Shown here: positions 23,112 through 35,500 of the stretch, in pieces
Layout: the number at the start of each line of letters is the position of its first letter
Position numbering within the stretch: position 1 is the stretch's first letter
Source of the DNA: Erythrophleum ivorense
Taxonomy: Eukaryota; Streptophyta; Magnoliopsida; Fabales; Fabaceae
Length of the DNA: 64,000 nt
Assembly (NCBI GenBank): GCA_026724425.1
Contig: JAIUCV010000400.1
Coordinates: forward strand, 372,001 to 436,000
Direction: 5' to 3'
Translations under genes and position numbers: made by a program
Notes under the pieces: generated by a model
Seen by the model: the letters and a program-made list of their open reading frames with translations, nothing else
Told to the model about the DNA's origin: nothing
The model's database searches: none

Positions 23112-24714
23112 ACTGAAGGTATGTGCGATATGAATTTGGGATCACATCTTGCTTCCATGAAATCTTGCCGCTGACATTGACGAGGGTGTTCCTTGGGTTA
23201 GCCTTACAATTCCTATGCAGTTACATTACATTCCCTCTCTATGCTCTAGTAACACAGGTGAGTGTGGATAGATATAGGGCGTGTCTTAAAATAATATATC
23301 AATTGTATTATTCATGATCATGAATGAATGCAGATGGGATCTCATATGAAGAAAGCAATATTTGAGAAGCAGAGAGCAAAGGCTCTGAAGAAATGGCAAA
23401 TGGCTGCAAGGGAGAAGAGGAAGTTAAAGAAAGCAGGAGGAGATGTGAATGAACAGAGGGTATCTTAGCGGAGAAACAACCCCAAGCCAAGGCACATTGC
23501 CCCTCCACTTGCTTCACAATTTCAAGCCTACTACTACTCAATCTCCACCTCACACTGATGCCGTCCTCTATTCTCCACTCCAGCATCATACCAATCTGAT
23601 ACTGACTTCTGTGACACTACCCCTCCTCACCTCCATCATCATCATCATCCAACGAATATTGATTTCTCCTTCGTTAACCCCTAATTAATTAACTATCTTC
23701 TATTTTCTTATTTAGCACTCTTCCCTCTATATATATATATATAATTTCAATTTTCTATTCATACATCCAAGCTTCAGGCTTCATCTTTATTTTCCCTTGA
23801 AGCAACCAACACCTGGAGATCCATCTACTACTTGTTTATGTTGTACTAATTGTATATATATATATATATATATATATGGAGAGAGAGAGAGAGAGAGAGA
23901 GAGGTGTGAATTCTAGGTTATTTTTTTATTTTTTAATTTCATTTATAGCATTCATCTCTGATTACTAAAATTGAAAAATCAAACCCAAGTAGTAGTAGAA
24001 ACATGGGTATGCTTGATCTATTTTCAATTGAAGCTTTCATTCCCAGCAAGGAAACATTGTGGACAACACGAGACGTTGGGATCCAGTGTCTTGCCTTCCT
24101 AAGATAGTGGAGATGGACAGCAGAGTCAGCGTAGGTTGAGGCGGGGAAAAATTTTAAAAAGATAAAAAGCAAGATTCCAAATCAATAATAAAAATGATTA
24201 CTAAAATGATTATCGAGAGCATATCACCAGAGCATTTTCAATAATGCAACCAGTCCTTTCAGACAAAATCCAAATACTAGCTCATGTATGCTAAGCACCT
24301 TTGGTAAGTCAGAGGGAGGCATTATTTTATGACAATTTGGTATTATTATTTCATCCATTCTGCGGTGACAATGTTTTTTTTTTCTTTTCTTCTCTCTTTT
24401 GGGTTATATTTTATGACAACATATAACAAACTTGTCTAATTTATGTCCAGAAAACAAGGATTAGTGGCAAAGGATGAAAAATAAGAAATCAAAAATCCCA
24501 ACCATGCATATACCATTTGTCAACCAGGTAAACTCGACTTTTTGACATTCTTCTTGTAATGTCAAAAATTAATAAATACAATACTCAGTCACGAATTCTA
24601 TTTTTACAAATAATTAATATTTTTATTTAAGTTTAAAGAAATGGAGAATCTAGTATTCCACATTCCTTTAAAATATATATATACTTTTTAATTTATAATA
24701 TGTTAAATGTGATA

Positions 24715-25570
24715 ATATATCATTTAAAATACAGTTTATTTTTTTATCTAATTTCTATAATAAAATATTTTCTTAGTCTTATAAAATTAATAATCTTATA
24801 TTTGAAAAAAATCATCTTAATTTAGTTTAATGTGTTGATTTACAATAAAAAATATATAAATTTAGTCTTTTATGTTATTTTTAGATAAATAGAAATTAAT
24901 AATAAAAATGATAACATACGTTTATTGAAATATTTTTTTTTACAGTGCAAAAATTATAAATTTAGCCTTAGATATTGGCGCTTGAATTATGACTAAAGAT
25001 AAGTAAAAAAGCTTAATCCAATAATAAAGTGCGATACTATTTAGAATGATATATGAAATTACAAATTCCTTTTTCTATTGGTTAAGAGGAGGAAGAAGAT
25101 AGTTTGTAGAATGATAAGGTTATGAATTCTAATGATTGTATCCTACTATTAATGTATTTCCTTGCTCGCGGCTAATCTGAATTTTTTTTATTATATACTT
25201 AATGATTTGTGTCAACAATTGTTAGGCTTTTTGAGAATTAGGGAGATTATTTTGGTAATAGAGGCCTTGACAATGTGAGTTGATCTATTCTAGATCTATG
25301 GGAATACTATGTGTGTAAGACATCCACAATAAGAGGTTAAATTTATAATTTTTCATAATAAAAAAATCTATTTCAATAAACATTTGTTATCATTTTTTAT
25401 TAATTATTTCTAATTATTTAAAAATATTATGAAAGGCTAAATTTGTATATATATATATATACACTATAAATCAATACATCTAATTAAGCGGAGAATTTTT
25501 TAAGACTAAGTGAATATCATTATTATGCAAATAAGTTAAAAAGAATGAACTATATATTAAATAATAGTTT
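24715..25570. mobile_element. Long inverted-repeat (foldback) element
   Basis: The left arm (about 24715-24970) and right arm (about 25330-25570) are imperfectly complementary over roughly 240-250 bp. Exact blocks include CTTAGTCTTA (24772-24781) with its complement at 25501-25510, and TTTATTGAAAT (24921-24931) with its complement at 25370-25380. Several neighbouring blocks align with few mismatches. The ~360-bp spacer has no coding frame. This is either a foldback transposon or MITE with very long terminal repeats, or two inverted copies of one repeat. No target-site duplication was established. Confidence 0.7.
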
Positions 25571-28415
25571 AAAGTGTATAAAACCTTCTAAACTTTGGAT
25601 CATGTGCAGAGAACCTCTTAAACGTTTAATTTTTATAAAGAATCCCTCCATTAGTAATTCTGTTAAATCACAAGTGAAAAAGTAATATATTAGCTTTAAT
25701 GAAAGCATGTGGACATGGCATGGCACATAGCCCTTCCCTTAAATAACTTAAAATGCATAGAGCACATGTTTTCATGAGTCTAAAGTGGGAGAAAAAAGAA
25801 ATGGGTCTATTTTTACTTTTTGTGTTACTTTTTCTTTAAATTCTATAAGAACTTTACAAACAAGAACTCTAAGGAATTCTTGCATGAGCCTCCATTCTCA
25901 TTGTCTCTATGCTCTATCATAAAGGAATCTAAAATTTGCAACTTCTTTTATCTTCTATCACTCAGAGCATGATACGTCCTCCAACACAGACCTATTTTGT
26001 AGTGCTCTTGATTTTGATTCACTTCACTTTTGTCCGACATTAGAATTTTTAGTCTTCGAAGCTTTCTTGCTTTTTGCTTACATTATTTACACATTTGCTT
26101 TTGATCAGATTGATTTTTATGATTAAATTCATTTGTTAGAAGGTAATTATTGGTGATATTAAGGTGAATATATTTGACTATTTTAGCTAACATTAAAGTA
26201 CAAAAATAAAACATAGGAATACAAAAATTAAAGTTCACTCAAAGATTAAGTGCCATGTTCAATCTTAATTTAAATGTGGACTCAATTGATTTAGCTCATG
26301 ATAATGACTCTATCAATTGTTTGACAAGTTTATGAAAACCTTTAGGATTCAATTGGCAAAATCAAGGACCTTTGATTCCTTTAACATCAATGTTAATGAG
26401 TCTAATAATGAAGGAGGAGATGATAATTCCTACTTTACACAAGACAAGGACATCTTTATTGGTATATGCCTTAGAAGCCAATTGCAAGATGATTATATTT
26501 ACATATATTATTATGTTTTCTTAAAGCATTTTAGTTATTATACTTAATGTTAGATTTGCATAATATAAACAAAAGTATTAATTGTCTACAGAATCATTTA
26601 TTATTCTTAAAATGTCTTTAGTTAATTATTATTGTGAATTGGGACAATAATAATATAGTAAGATTAGTACATAACATGGATATGAAAAATCGAGTCATTA
26701 CATGGATATATGTTAAAAAATAAATGTATTGAACAAAATGGTTATGAGAATGCTATATGGATCACTAAGTGAGTGTTATAAGCAATCTTACCATAATGCA
26801 TATGGTTCTTTGACCTTAAATTATTACAGTTTCTTACATAAAGGCCATATACTTTAATTCTATATGTCACATGTAGCAAAGACCACCTAAAATGTGGTGA
26901 TTAGGTATATCATAAATCATGTAGACAAATGTGAGTGATAGATGAGATTTTATCTTTCTTATGTATGAGGAGTAATATTTATGTGTCCCTTGATTGAGTG
27001 AGACTAAGAAACACATGGCTGTACTCGTATGGATCAATATATGATACTAATTTACTTGTTTTAATTTAGTTTCCTCAAAGATCAAGAAACACATAAATTG
27101 ATTTATAAAGATGATAACACATTTAATGCCTTGAGTTTAATTTAGATATTCAAACAAAATGGGCTAAATTATATGAAAACTGGTCATGAATTAGGTATGT
27201 TGAATCACATACATTCCTATTATTTGAAGTGACATTAATGTATTGCTAGATACTGCAATAATTATAAAATAAAATTCTTTTTAGAATTACTACTAATATA
27301 ATATAACTTACAAGGTCACATACAAAGAGTATATCAAAATTTGAATTAATGCAATATAATTAAAATTCCTAATTAGACTAGAGATCCTAAGAATATAGCT
27401 CAATTTGCATAACATAATACAATATAATACTAAATTGATATTACATTATAATATTATAGTAATATTTATTCCTTTTGAGACTTTATTAAAGTGATATTAC
27501 ATTTTTTAGACAAAATATTGATCCAAGTCACTATTAGACTAGGTTAATAGATTAAGCTCAATAATCTCTTCACTTGTCATCTATTTAACTAAGGTCCATT
27601 AGATGGATGTTACAAAAACCCTAGCATTATTTTATAAATAATGTCTAGGGTTATGTATCACGTATTACAAGAAAAAAGTTAGTACCATAAAGAGTCTCTT
27701 AGCAATGACTAAGAGAATAGTGCTGCATCTTATTCCTTGGGAAACAGTGTTGTCTTGCTCATGTTGATATCGTAAAAATATATGTCCATCGATCTATGTC
27801 AGTGATTCATATACATTCACACTTTAGATTGTAAATTGGTGAAAAAATTGCTTGTGGGGTTCATGCATTCGATCAAAAATCAAACGTTTGTGAGATCATG
27901 TGTTCGCATATTGTCGTTTGCAACAAACATTCTTCACAAAAAAGGTAAAAATCTGAACGTCAATTTATGTCATTTTAAAAAAAAATCCTTGATGTGTTTT
28001 GAAAATTTAAAAAATTTTATTTCATGGTGTTTGGTCCATGAAGCCTAACAATTTTCACATCATAACCAACGATCTATTTTCTATTGAATGAAACAAAAAA
28101 AGTGGATGGCGAGTTTGGGAATTGGTTAGGTCAATATTTGTTAGCCCTTCCATTGAGTAAGAGCTAAATGAGTCTCTCTTTTGATCATTAAGGTGGCAAT
28201 GGAGTGATAAAGATGGTTCAAGTTCAACAATAACCTCAATAGCAAGTGAAGAAAAGTAAGAGAGTTTCAAGGTCTCAAGGCTTGCAATACAAAGGGGTCA
28301 CTTTCTACAAGAGGACCAAAAGCGAGGAATCACATATCTTATAGGTAATTTTAAATAAAATTAGCTTTTCATATTAATTTCTTTCATGTCTACTATTTAT
28401 GTTGGCCATGTTTCT

Positions 28416-28417
<2 letters not shown>

Positions 28418-28446
<29 letters not shown>
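28418..28446. repeat. (TA)n microsatellite
   Basis: A perfect alternating TA tract of about 28 bp in gene-free DNA. Confidence 0.9.
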
Positions 28447-28450
<4 letters not shown>

Positions 28451-29449
28451 AAACAAAGAGTACTAAGCATTGTGTTTCTTTAAATTCAAATAAGAAAAAG
28501 ATTAAATATTTGTAGAAATAGAATTTGCAGTTAAGTACTGTAGCCATTAACTTTTCATATTGTAATAACCGTGTTAAAATGCTAGATAAACTCAAATTTA
28601 AAATAAGAGTAGGAATATAATTAAAAAATTTAATAGAGAAATTTACATGTATCTTTTAAAATATTTATTATTACTTTTTATATAATAATATTATATATAA
28701 ATATTCATTTTCAGTTCAATATTATAATTTTTTAAATGTTCTTATAATGTTATAATCAGACTAAAATGTCAAAAAATAAATATTTAAAGAAGTATATTTA
28801 AATTATGTTTAGAATGTAATTACAAGTTTTATTGTGCATTTTATTAATGATGAATTCTACATAAAAATGAAGTATGCTATGGACGCAATACTAGATGCGT
28901 GGGGCAAAGGGTACGGAGTACCCCTTTTCTTGATCCAACTTTTACTTTGTAACTAGTATTCAAATTTGTGCGCATGGGATGTTCTAATAAAATGTTTATC
29001 TATGTGACTATAAATAGGTAAGAGTAATTATACATATTCAATGGTTATAGCATAGGGATGGCAACACATAGCAAACTAGTAAAGTAGGGTGGGGCGGGTA
29101 TTTCATTATCCTTCTCTATCTCATTCTCTCTTGCTCTACTTCATATTTGCCTTATAATCCTCAGATTTTTTTTTTTAACTTTTGCTCCATATCAAAAAAT
29201 GGGATCACCGAGTTTCAAACTCATATAAAGGGCTTTTAAAAACATTTACCCACCATTAAGATACAAGTTTATTTTCAATATATTTATGCAACATTTTATA
29301 TATATTATGTGCAATTAGTTTTGTTTTTAGTACTTCATGTTTAAGATAGAAATTTAGGTTACCCAACAAAAGTTATGATGTAATAATTTTCTCCAATAAT
29401 CAATTTTAGAATAAAAACTAATTAATGTTGAATTCAAATTTTGGGATTT

Positions 29450-29690
29450 ACATAAAATGTATTTTTTTAATTATCAAATTTTTAACAATGATATATTATT
29501 TTAGTACTCTAGATATATATGATTAAAAAAATAGATAATAAAGTAAAATTAATTTATCTCTCATGTGATACAATATATATTAAGTCATTTGAGTGAATTA
29601 TTTTAAATAATATATATTTAGAGTATTAAAATAACACATTATTGGTTACATTTGTAATTTAATAAAATACTAATAAAAGTGTAATGATAA
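29450..29690. mobile_element. Foldback MITE of about 240 bp
   Basis: Arms of roughly 70 bp (about 29455-29530 and 29605-29690) are complementary. The best block is TTATTTTAGTACTCTAG (starting 29497), matched by the complement of 29611-29634 at 21 of 23 positions. Outer parts also pair. No ORF. Size and structure are typical of MITEs; the superfamily was not determined. Confidence 0.6.
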
Positions 29691-30978
29691 GGCTAAATTA
29701 ATTAAAATTTTTTAAAACCACAAAATATGATTATAAATTTTTAAATAGTAGGGATTAAATTAAAATTTGTGTAAAACTATGAGGACCAAAAAGTTAGTTT
29801 TACAAAATAAAAAATAAAAAGTTGGATAAAAAATAAAGTAATAAAGGATAATTTAAATTACTCAATTTTTTCCTCACATTTCACAACTCATGCTTTTAAA
29901 AGACTCATAAATAATTTAAGGTATAAGTGAAACATACTTAAACCATTTATTATAAGTATTTACATGATTATTTATATTAAATTTAGGGTAAAACATATTG
30001 TACAAGAGTTGAAGGATACATTTTAAATTATAGGGTACAAATTCACTTAGAATCGAATTAAATAACTCTAAATTGTTATTTACTTATATACATATATATT
30101 AGAATGTAGAATATTAATATATTATATAATTAATAAAAGATTTTAAATAAAGTATAATTCTATTAAAAAATTGTTTATTGGGTCAAATTAACTCATAAAT
30201 CCACAAGTTAAGAGAAGTTTTAGCACCCTCGACCAGTGACTTATATGAAACATAATTTAGAATTCAATTATTATTAAAATTTAATATCTCATTTTAATAG
30301 AGTTAATATAATTTTTTAACATTTTGGAGTTAATTGTTATATATTTATTTATTTAGATTACATGAATTCTTTAAGTGACAAGTGAATAAGTAAGATTATT
30401 ATTATTTTTACTATGACTGAATTAAAGTAGGTAATTAAAAATTTATACAAAAATATATTTAGTAGATATATTAAATATATTTAAAAAAATGTTAAGAATA
30501 CATTCATATTATATATTGTTATTTATATATTTTTATATTGTTTGTTATAATTTAACAAAGGCATATCTTTGGAGTAACGGTTAAGCTAAAACATTTTTAC
30601 CATATTTAATTTTAAAGATTCATATCATATGAGGATAGAGGATAAAGTATGGATCGGCATCATCTTTTCCTGAACCTAAACTATAAAATTTGGGTTTTCT
30701 TCAAATTTATCCTAATGTCTAGTCAATCAATAAATTATTTGACTTGAGCAGGTAGGTTAAGTATTTGTGAGTCGAAGCCCAAATTACTATCTCACATGCA
30801 AAATAAATTACAAACATATTTTTAGAATTAATACCTAATATATGTGGTTAAAAACTTTTTTGTAGATAACATTAATAATGCCTTTTATTGGTTTTCCTCC
30901 TTGTCAAGACTATTAATTTTTAATTCACTCTTGCTTCGTGCTCTTGAAATTTATAACATATAATTGCAACATCTTCTT

Positions 30979-30981
<3 letters not shown>

Positions 30982-31035
<54 letters not shown>
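30982..31035. repeat. (GA)n microsatellite, about 27 units
   Basis: A perfect AG/GA run of about 54 bp in gene-free DNA, longer than the one in the MLO pseudogene intron. Confidence 0.95.
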
Positions 31036-31039
<4 letters not shown>

Positions 31040-32558
31040 GTAAACCATTGGTATACTTTCAAGAAAAAGAACCAAATTTGTTCATGTATGGATCCTAGAA
31101 TTTATAAGGCTAAATGTAAAGGTAATATTCTCTTTTTCTTTGTCTAACTTTATCTTCTATATTTAGAAAATTAAATTCAAGATATCCAAATCCAATTCGT
31201 GCACAATAAATAAGAAAACATGATAGATTAATTGATTGTTCACGGAAATAAAATATTTTGATTTTTTAAATTATGCGTTACATACACATTTTATTTATTT
31301 TACATTTAAAAAATATATTATCATTTAAAAACACTAAAATATTTTGCTCAAACATTTATATGATTAATACTAAAATTAGATAGATCAAAATATTATAGTC
31401 ATTTACGTTTCAACTTGTGAAAGAAAGGCTGCAAAAGGGCATTGACAAAGGGGAAAAAAAGGGAGAAAGGAAGGGGAAGAGAGGAGAAAAAAAAGAGAGG
31501 AAGGGCCGCACAAATTGAAACAAGGTGGACAGGGGACCTCGCATGATATGAATTGACAAGCTTAGATTGAAAAGGTCAAAATCAATAGAGTTTCCATCAT
31601 AGTTAGCATCGGACATAACAGATTTGACTCACTTTAAAAAATGAAGAGAAATACGAAGTAATAATTTTTGTAAGGAAAAAAGTATTTTTTTAATCAAATA
31701 ACAAAAGAGAAAAAAGTTAGATTTAAATATAATTTTATATATTTTTATTATTAAATTTTTTAAAATAAAGTATAAATGATTTTTTATATCATTGTTATAA
31801 ATTTTTGAATCAAAATTTGAGAAATATAAAATTTTTTAACAACAATATAATAAGTATGTAATTTTTATAAAAATTATATGATTTTTTAATTAATTTATAA
31901 ATTTATAATATTTTAATTAAAATATTATATGCTTAATATATTTTTAATAAACAATTTGACAATAACATATAAAAAATTGTAATTAGGTCTAATTTATAAA
32001 ATATACTTATAAAAATAATATATATATATAATTAAAAAAATCATATTCTTATAATATTTTAACTCACGATATAAATAAGAGCATATAAGGTTCTCCAAAG
32101 AGAAAAGCCTCCCAACACCGTGCCGGCGCCAGCATGCAACCACTAAAAAGTAAATACTTGAAGGAAGGACGTTTTGTACATCAAGCACACTAGTTATCCA
32201 ATCAAAATCAAATTGGTCCACCTTAGTCTTCCATTCTCCTTCTATCCCTCTCTCTTTGGTCAATTGGACTTTTCGAACCCTAGGATTCCAAATCAACTCC
32301 ATTCTCGTCTCAAAAATCGGTTTCTACTCTACTATCTGGGCCCATTTTCAAATCTACAGTATGGTGTTTACTGTTTAATGTTAGGATTTCCTGTGCTTTT
32401 TCAATTGAGATGTGGAAACCATTTACCATCAAACCTGTAGTTTTTGTAGGATTTTCTCACGGACTTCCGCTTCGACCATTTTTCTTTCCAGATACTGGTT
32501 TTTCTGGCTATTACCTGTACATGCTTTTGACTTACTAGTCATAACTGAGTTCTTGGTC

Positions 32559-35500
32559 ATGGCTAGGCGTCATGGATGGGAGCTCCCTTTTCATACTTTT
32601 CAGGTACGTTGTTCCACTTCCATTCCATCTAATCTTGTCCAGCCTTTACACGTTAGTACTGTTTCAAATGTGGCTTATTTTCAAGATTATTTCATATGGG
32701 GCTTCTCAACTTTGGTTTTATAGCATTATCGTCATCTACTTTTTTGACTTTTTCTTCCCCTCTCTTCCACAAATGTACATTTCTTGGCCTCTGCTCTGGT
32801 CATCAAGTTCCTTTCTTTTTTGCTCCTCCAATATGGTTTGATTTAATATGCTTTTCGCCGTCATTTATAATACATTTACTTATTCCGTTGCTTTCCCGAT
32901 AAATCACTAATAGGCTCCGGGATTTTGGCGGAATCACTTATATCGTTATACCTTATATTATGTTGTATCCGTGCCCTTTTCCTGTCAGTTTCTGTGCAAA
33001 CGGATTTCTGAACTCCAATAATCAATTGCAAAAGGACTCTATATATTCCTTTTTGAAAAACGCATTATTTGCCGTAACATTTATGTGATACATAGATAAC
33101 TCAGTCAGTTTGGGGTTCAGACAAATTTATTTCTCTGGAAAATGTTATCTCTTCATTTCTTTTCAATTGAAGGGGAAAAGAATCCTATATATAGGCGAGT
33201 GAAGAAGAGGCTATAAGTATATTCTTTGGATTTATGTTATCTTATTTGTGAGAAATGAGGCTTAATCAAGTGGCTAATAAGTTTTAATTAGGCTTCATGA
33301 TATGTACATTTTACATTACTGATTTTTAATTACTAATACCATAATATTCTAATTTTCAGAAAGAAAAGTTTGATGGTAAACATGAAGATTGAGTGAGACA
33401 GATTCTAGTAGAACTAAAATAGAATGATATTGAAATCAACCTCTTCTACAGATTTGTGAGTAGATAAGATTATACGTTAGCATGGGTGCCCTTTTTTTTT
33501 CTTTAATAAGTTTCATGTTCTAGAATTGAAGAGTTGGATGATCTTCACGAGTAAATGGCATTGACCAACTCATGAAATTCATTTTTCTGATTGTGAACAG
33601 GTTTTGGCTATAACAGTTTTTTTCTTGCTATCTGTTGCATATTACGCTTTCTTTGCTCCTTTTCTTGGAAGGGACATATATGAATATGTGGCTTTTGGTG
33701 TTTACTCAGTCCTGGTGAGCAGCATTCTGATTCCTTTTCCCTATGCCTCTGCCCCTTGGATGTTAAGAAAGAAAAAGCATTCTAAAATTTGGGACTGGCT
33801 CTCCTTTGTTGTCTTAATTTTCAATTTCAGGATCTTTCTGTATTTATTCTTTATGTTCGATGCACTGCCATTGACCCTGCTGATCCCGGAATTCTGCTTG
33901 ATGCTGAGAAGAAATCTTTGCATAAATCACAATTTGATGGAGAGTTGCCAGGTTAGGTTTTGAACACTAGTGGAGTGTATTGATATGATTTTACGACTTA
34001 CAGGTTAATTTTGAAAGTCAGAATTCACCACAATGGGGGAAAATGTATGCATAAGCAGTTCTGAGAAGTTTTTGTTTTGTATCATATAGTTAATTTTTTG
34101 CATCTTAAATGGGATATGCTGAGAGATAGTCCTATGCTAATTTTCTTGATTAATTTGACTATCATACTTGTTTAGAATATTTGTGGTATATAGCTGAAGC
34201 ATGTGATAATCTCCTGTGCCTTCAATAGCAATTGTTAATGGAATTTGATAGCTTAATATTCTATGAGGATTTATGTCTTGTATTGCAGAACCAAGCAAGA
34301 TAGGACTAAAGGGTGAACGTATGTCTGGACAGCATGATTCAAATTGGTGTTCAAAACTTGGATGCTTCTTTTGTGGTTTTCTTGTCAGAGAAGATTGCCG
34401 CAATGATGAAGATATTCTACAGCAACAAGCTGGAGATGAGGGTGCTCTATTCTGTACATTGTGCAATGCTGAGGTACAGGATTCTTGCTAAAAAATAGAA
34501 AAGGCTTGTTTTGTTTGTCCTTATGACTCGCCCAAATAAGGCCCCCAAAAAAAAAGAGTATATGGACGGAAAAAAGGTGATGTTTTGGTAGAACACAGCT
34601 CAGTTTGCTTCTAGTTCTATGTAGATGGATCTGATATGGCTTCCCAAAACTTATATGCGTAGACACAGATAGGAAAACTTTGATCATAAAAATGCCTTGC
34701 TTGATGCTTTATGTTTTGGTGTAGAAAAATAACCTCTTTTAACAAAATAGTTTGGGAAGTTCATGCATTACTGCCATCATGCTTGCTGGTGCTCTATATG
34801 TACAAGTCTTGGTTGAAGAGTCTGCTTTTCATTTACTTGCATCACCAGAAAATAGAAATGTCATTATTTGGTCACATCTTACTGGTTATACCTGCAGGTC
34901 CAGAAGTTCAGTAAGCATTGTAGAAGTTGTGCCAAATGTGTTGATGGATTTGATCACCATTGCCGGGTATTTTTTTTTTCCCAACCCGCTCTAACTCAGT
35001 TACTGTAAGTTTGAAAGCTCATTGTTGTGTCCTCACGGGTCTAAGGGCCAGTTTTTCATATGAACACAGAAAATTAAATTGAGCTAGAAAAGACCTTAGA
35101 AGCTTATAAAAACTCACTTTTCCGCTAGTTTGCATTACTCCTGGATAGTCTGCTTCTGAAAAAGTTGTTAATAGGGGATGAGAAGATAACTGTTTTGATT
35201 ATATTATTATTTGTGATAATTATGATTTGTAATTAATTATATTGGGTTAATTTAGAATTAGGTACGAGTTATCAGTTTTGGTGTTTTAGATAGGGCATTG
35301 TTATCCCTTCGTGTTATTTTATTACGATTAGAATTTATATTTTTGTATTCTAGTAGGATTGGGATTTCTTATTTTTGATTTCTATAAATAGCTATTTGGT
35401 TAGTCATTATTGTTGCCCCTTTTCTTCTTGATTAATAATATTGAGGTTTTCAGTTATTTAGAATGTGTTCTGAGTTTTCCTATTGGTTCTACCCCAAACT

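Larger units (their letters stand above)
18499..23684 (+). pseudogene. MLO family pseudogene 1 (clade III-like)
   Basis: MLO proteins are seven-span plasma-membrane calmodulin-binding proteins. Exon relics in order: 18499-18633 (start with T-P-T-W-A-V-A), 18698-18755, 18842 to about 19070, 19152-19268 (H-Q-L-H-I-F-I-F-V-L-A-V), 19345-19405, 19476-19561, 19643-19775, 19869-19903, about 22580-22627, 22717-22890, 22973-23008, about 23113-23257 (Y-I-T-F-P-L-Y-A-L-V-T-Q), 23334-23684. Lesions: exon 5 has TAG (19354-19356) where the family has Trp. No usable GT donor follows exon 3. Near 19705 a deletion fuses two exon parts out of frame. The C-tail has stops at 23466 (TAG) and 23556 (TGA), yet the conserved D-F-S-F motif survives before a TAA at 23682-23684. 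A Copia element interrupts the middle. No full-length product seems possible. Confidence 0.9.
23685..32558. other. Large gene-free AT-rich region
   Basis: About 9 kb with no recognisable protein-coding gene. Contents that can be named: (TA)13 at 23853-23877 followed by (GA)n at 23879-23903; two foldback elements (listed separately); (TA)n at 28418-28446; and (GA)n at 30982-31035. A stretch near 26650-27750 has the look of degraded LTR-type interspersed repeat DNA. The right end (about 32200-32558) is probably promoter and 5' UTR of the S-acyltransferase gene. All ORFs here are short and without family features. Confidence 0.65.

Noticed and set aside
26317..26547. 76-codon ORF in the gene-free region as a gene
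   Set aside because: No splice context, no family features, Tyr/Ile-rich tail from a TA-rich tract; most likely chance or repeat-derived.
23853..31035. Regularly repeated tracts as a possible CRISPR-like array
   Set aside because: They are simple TA and GA dinucleotide runs in a plant nuclear genome, without spacers.
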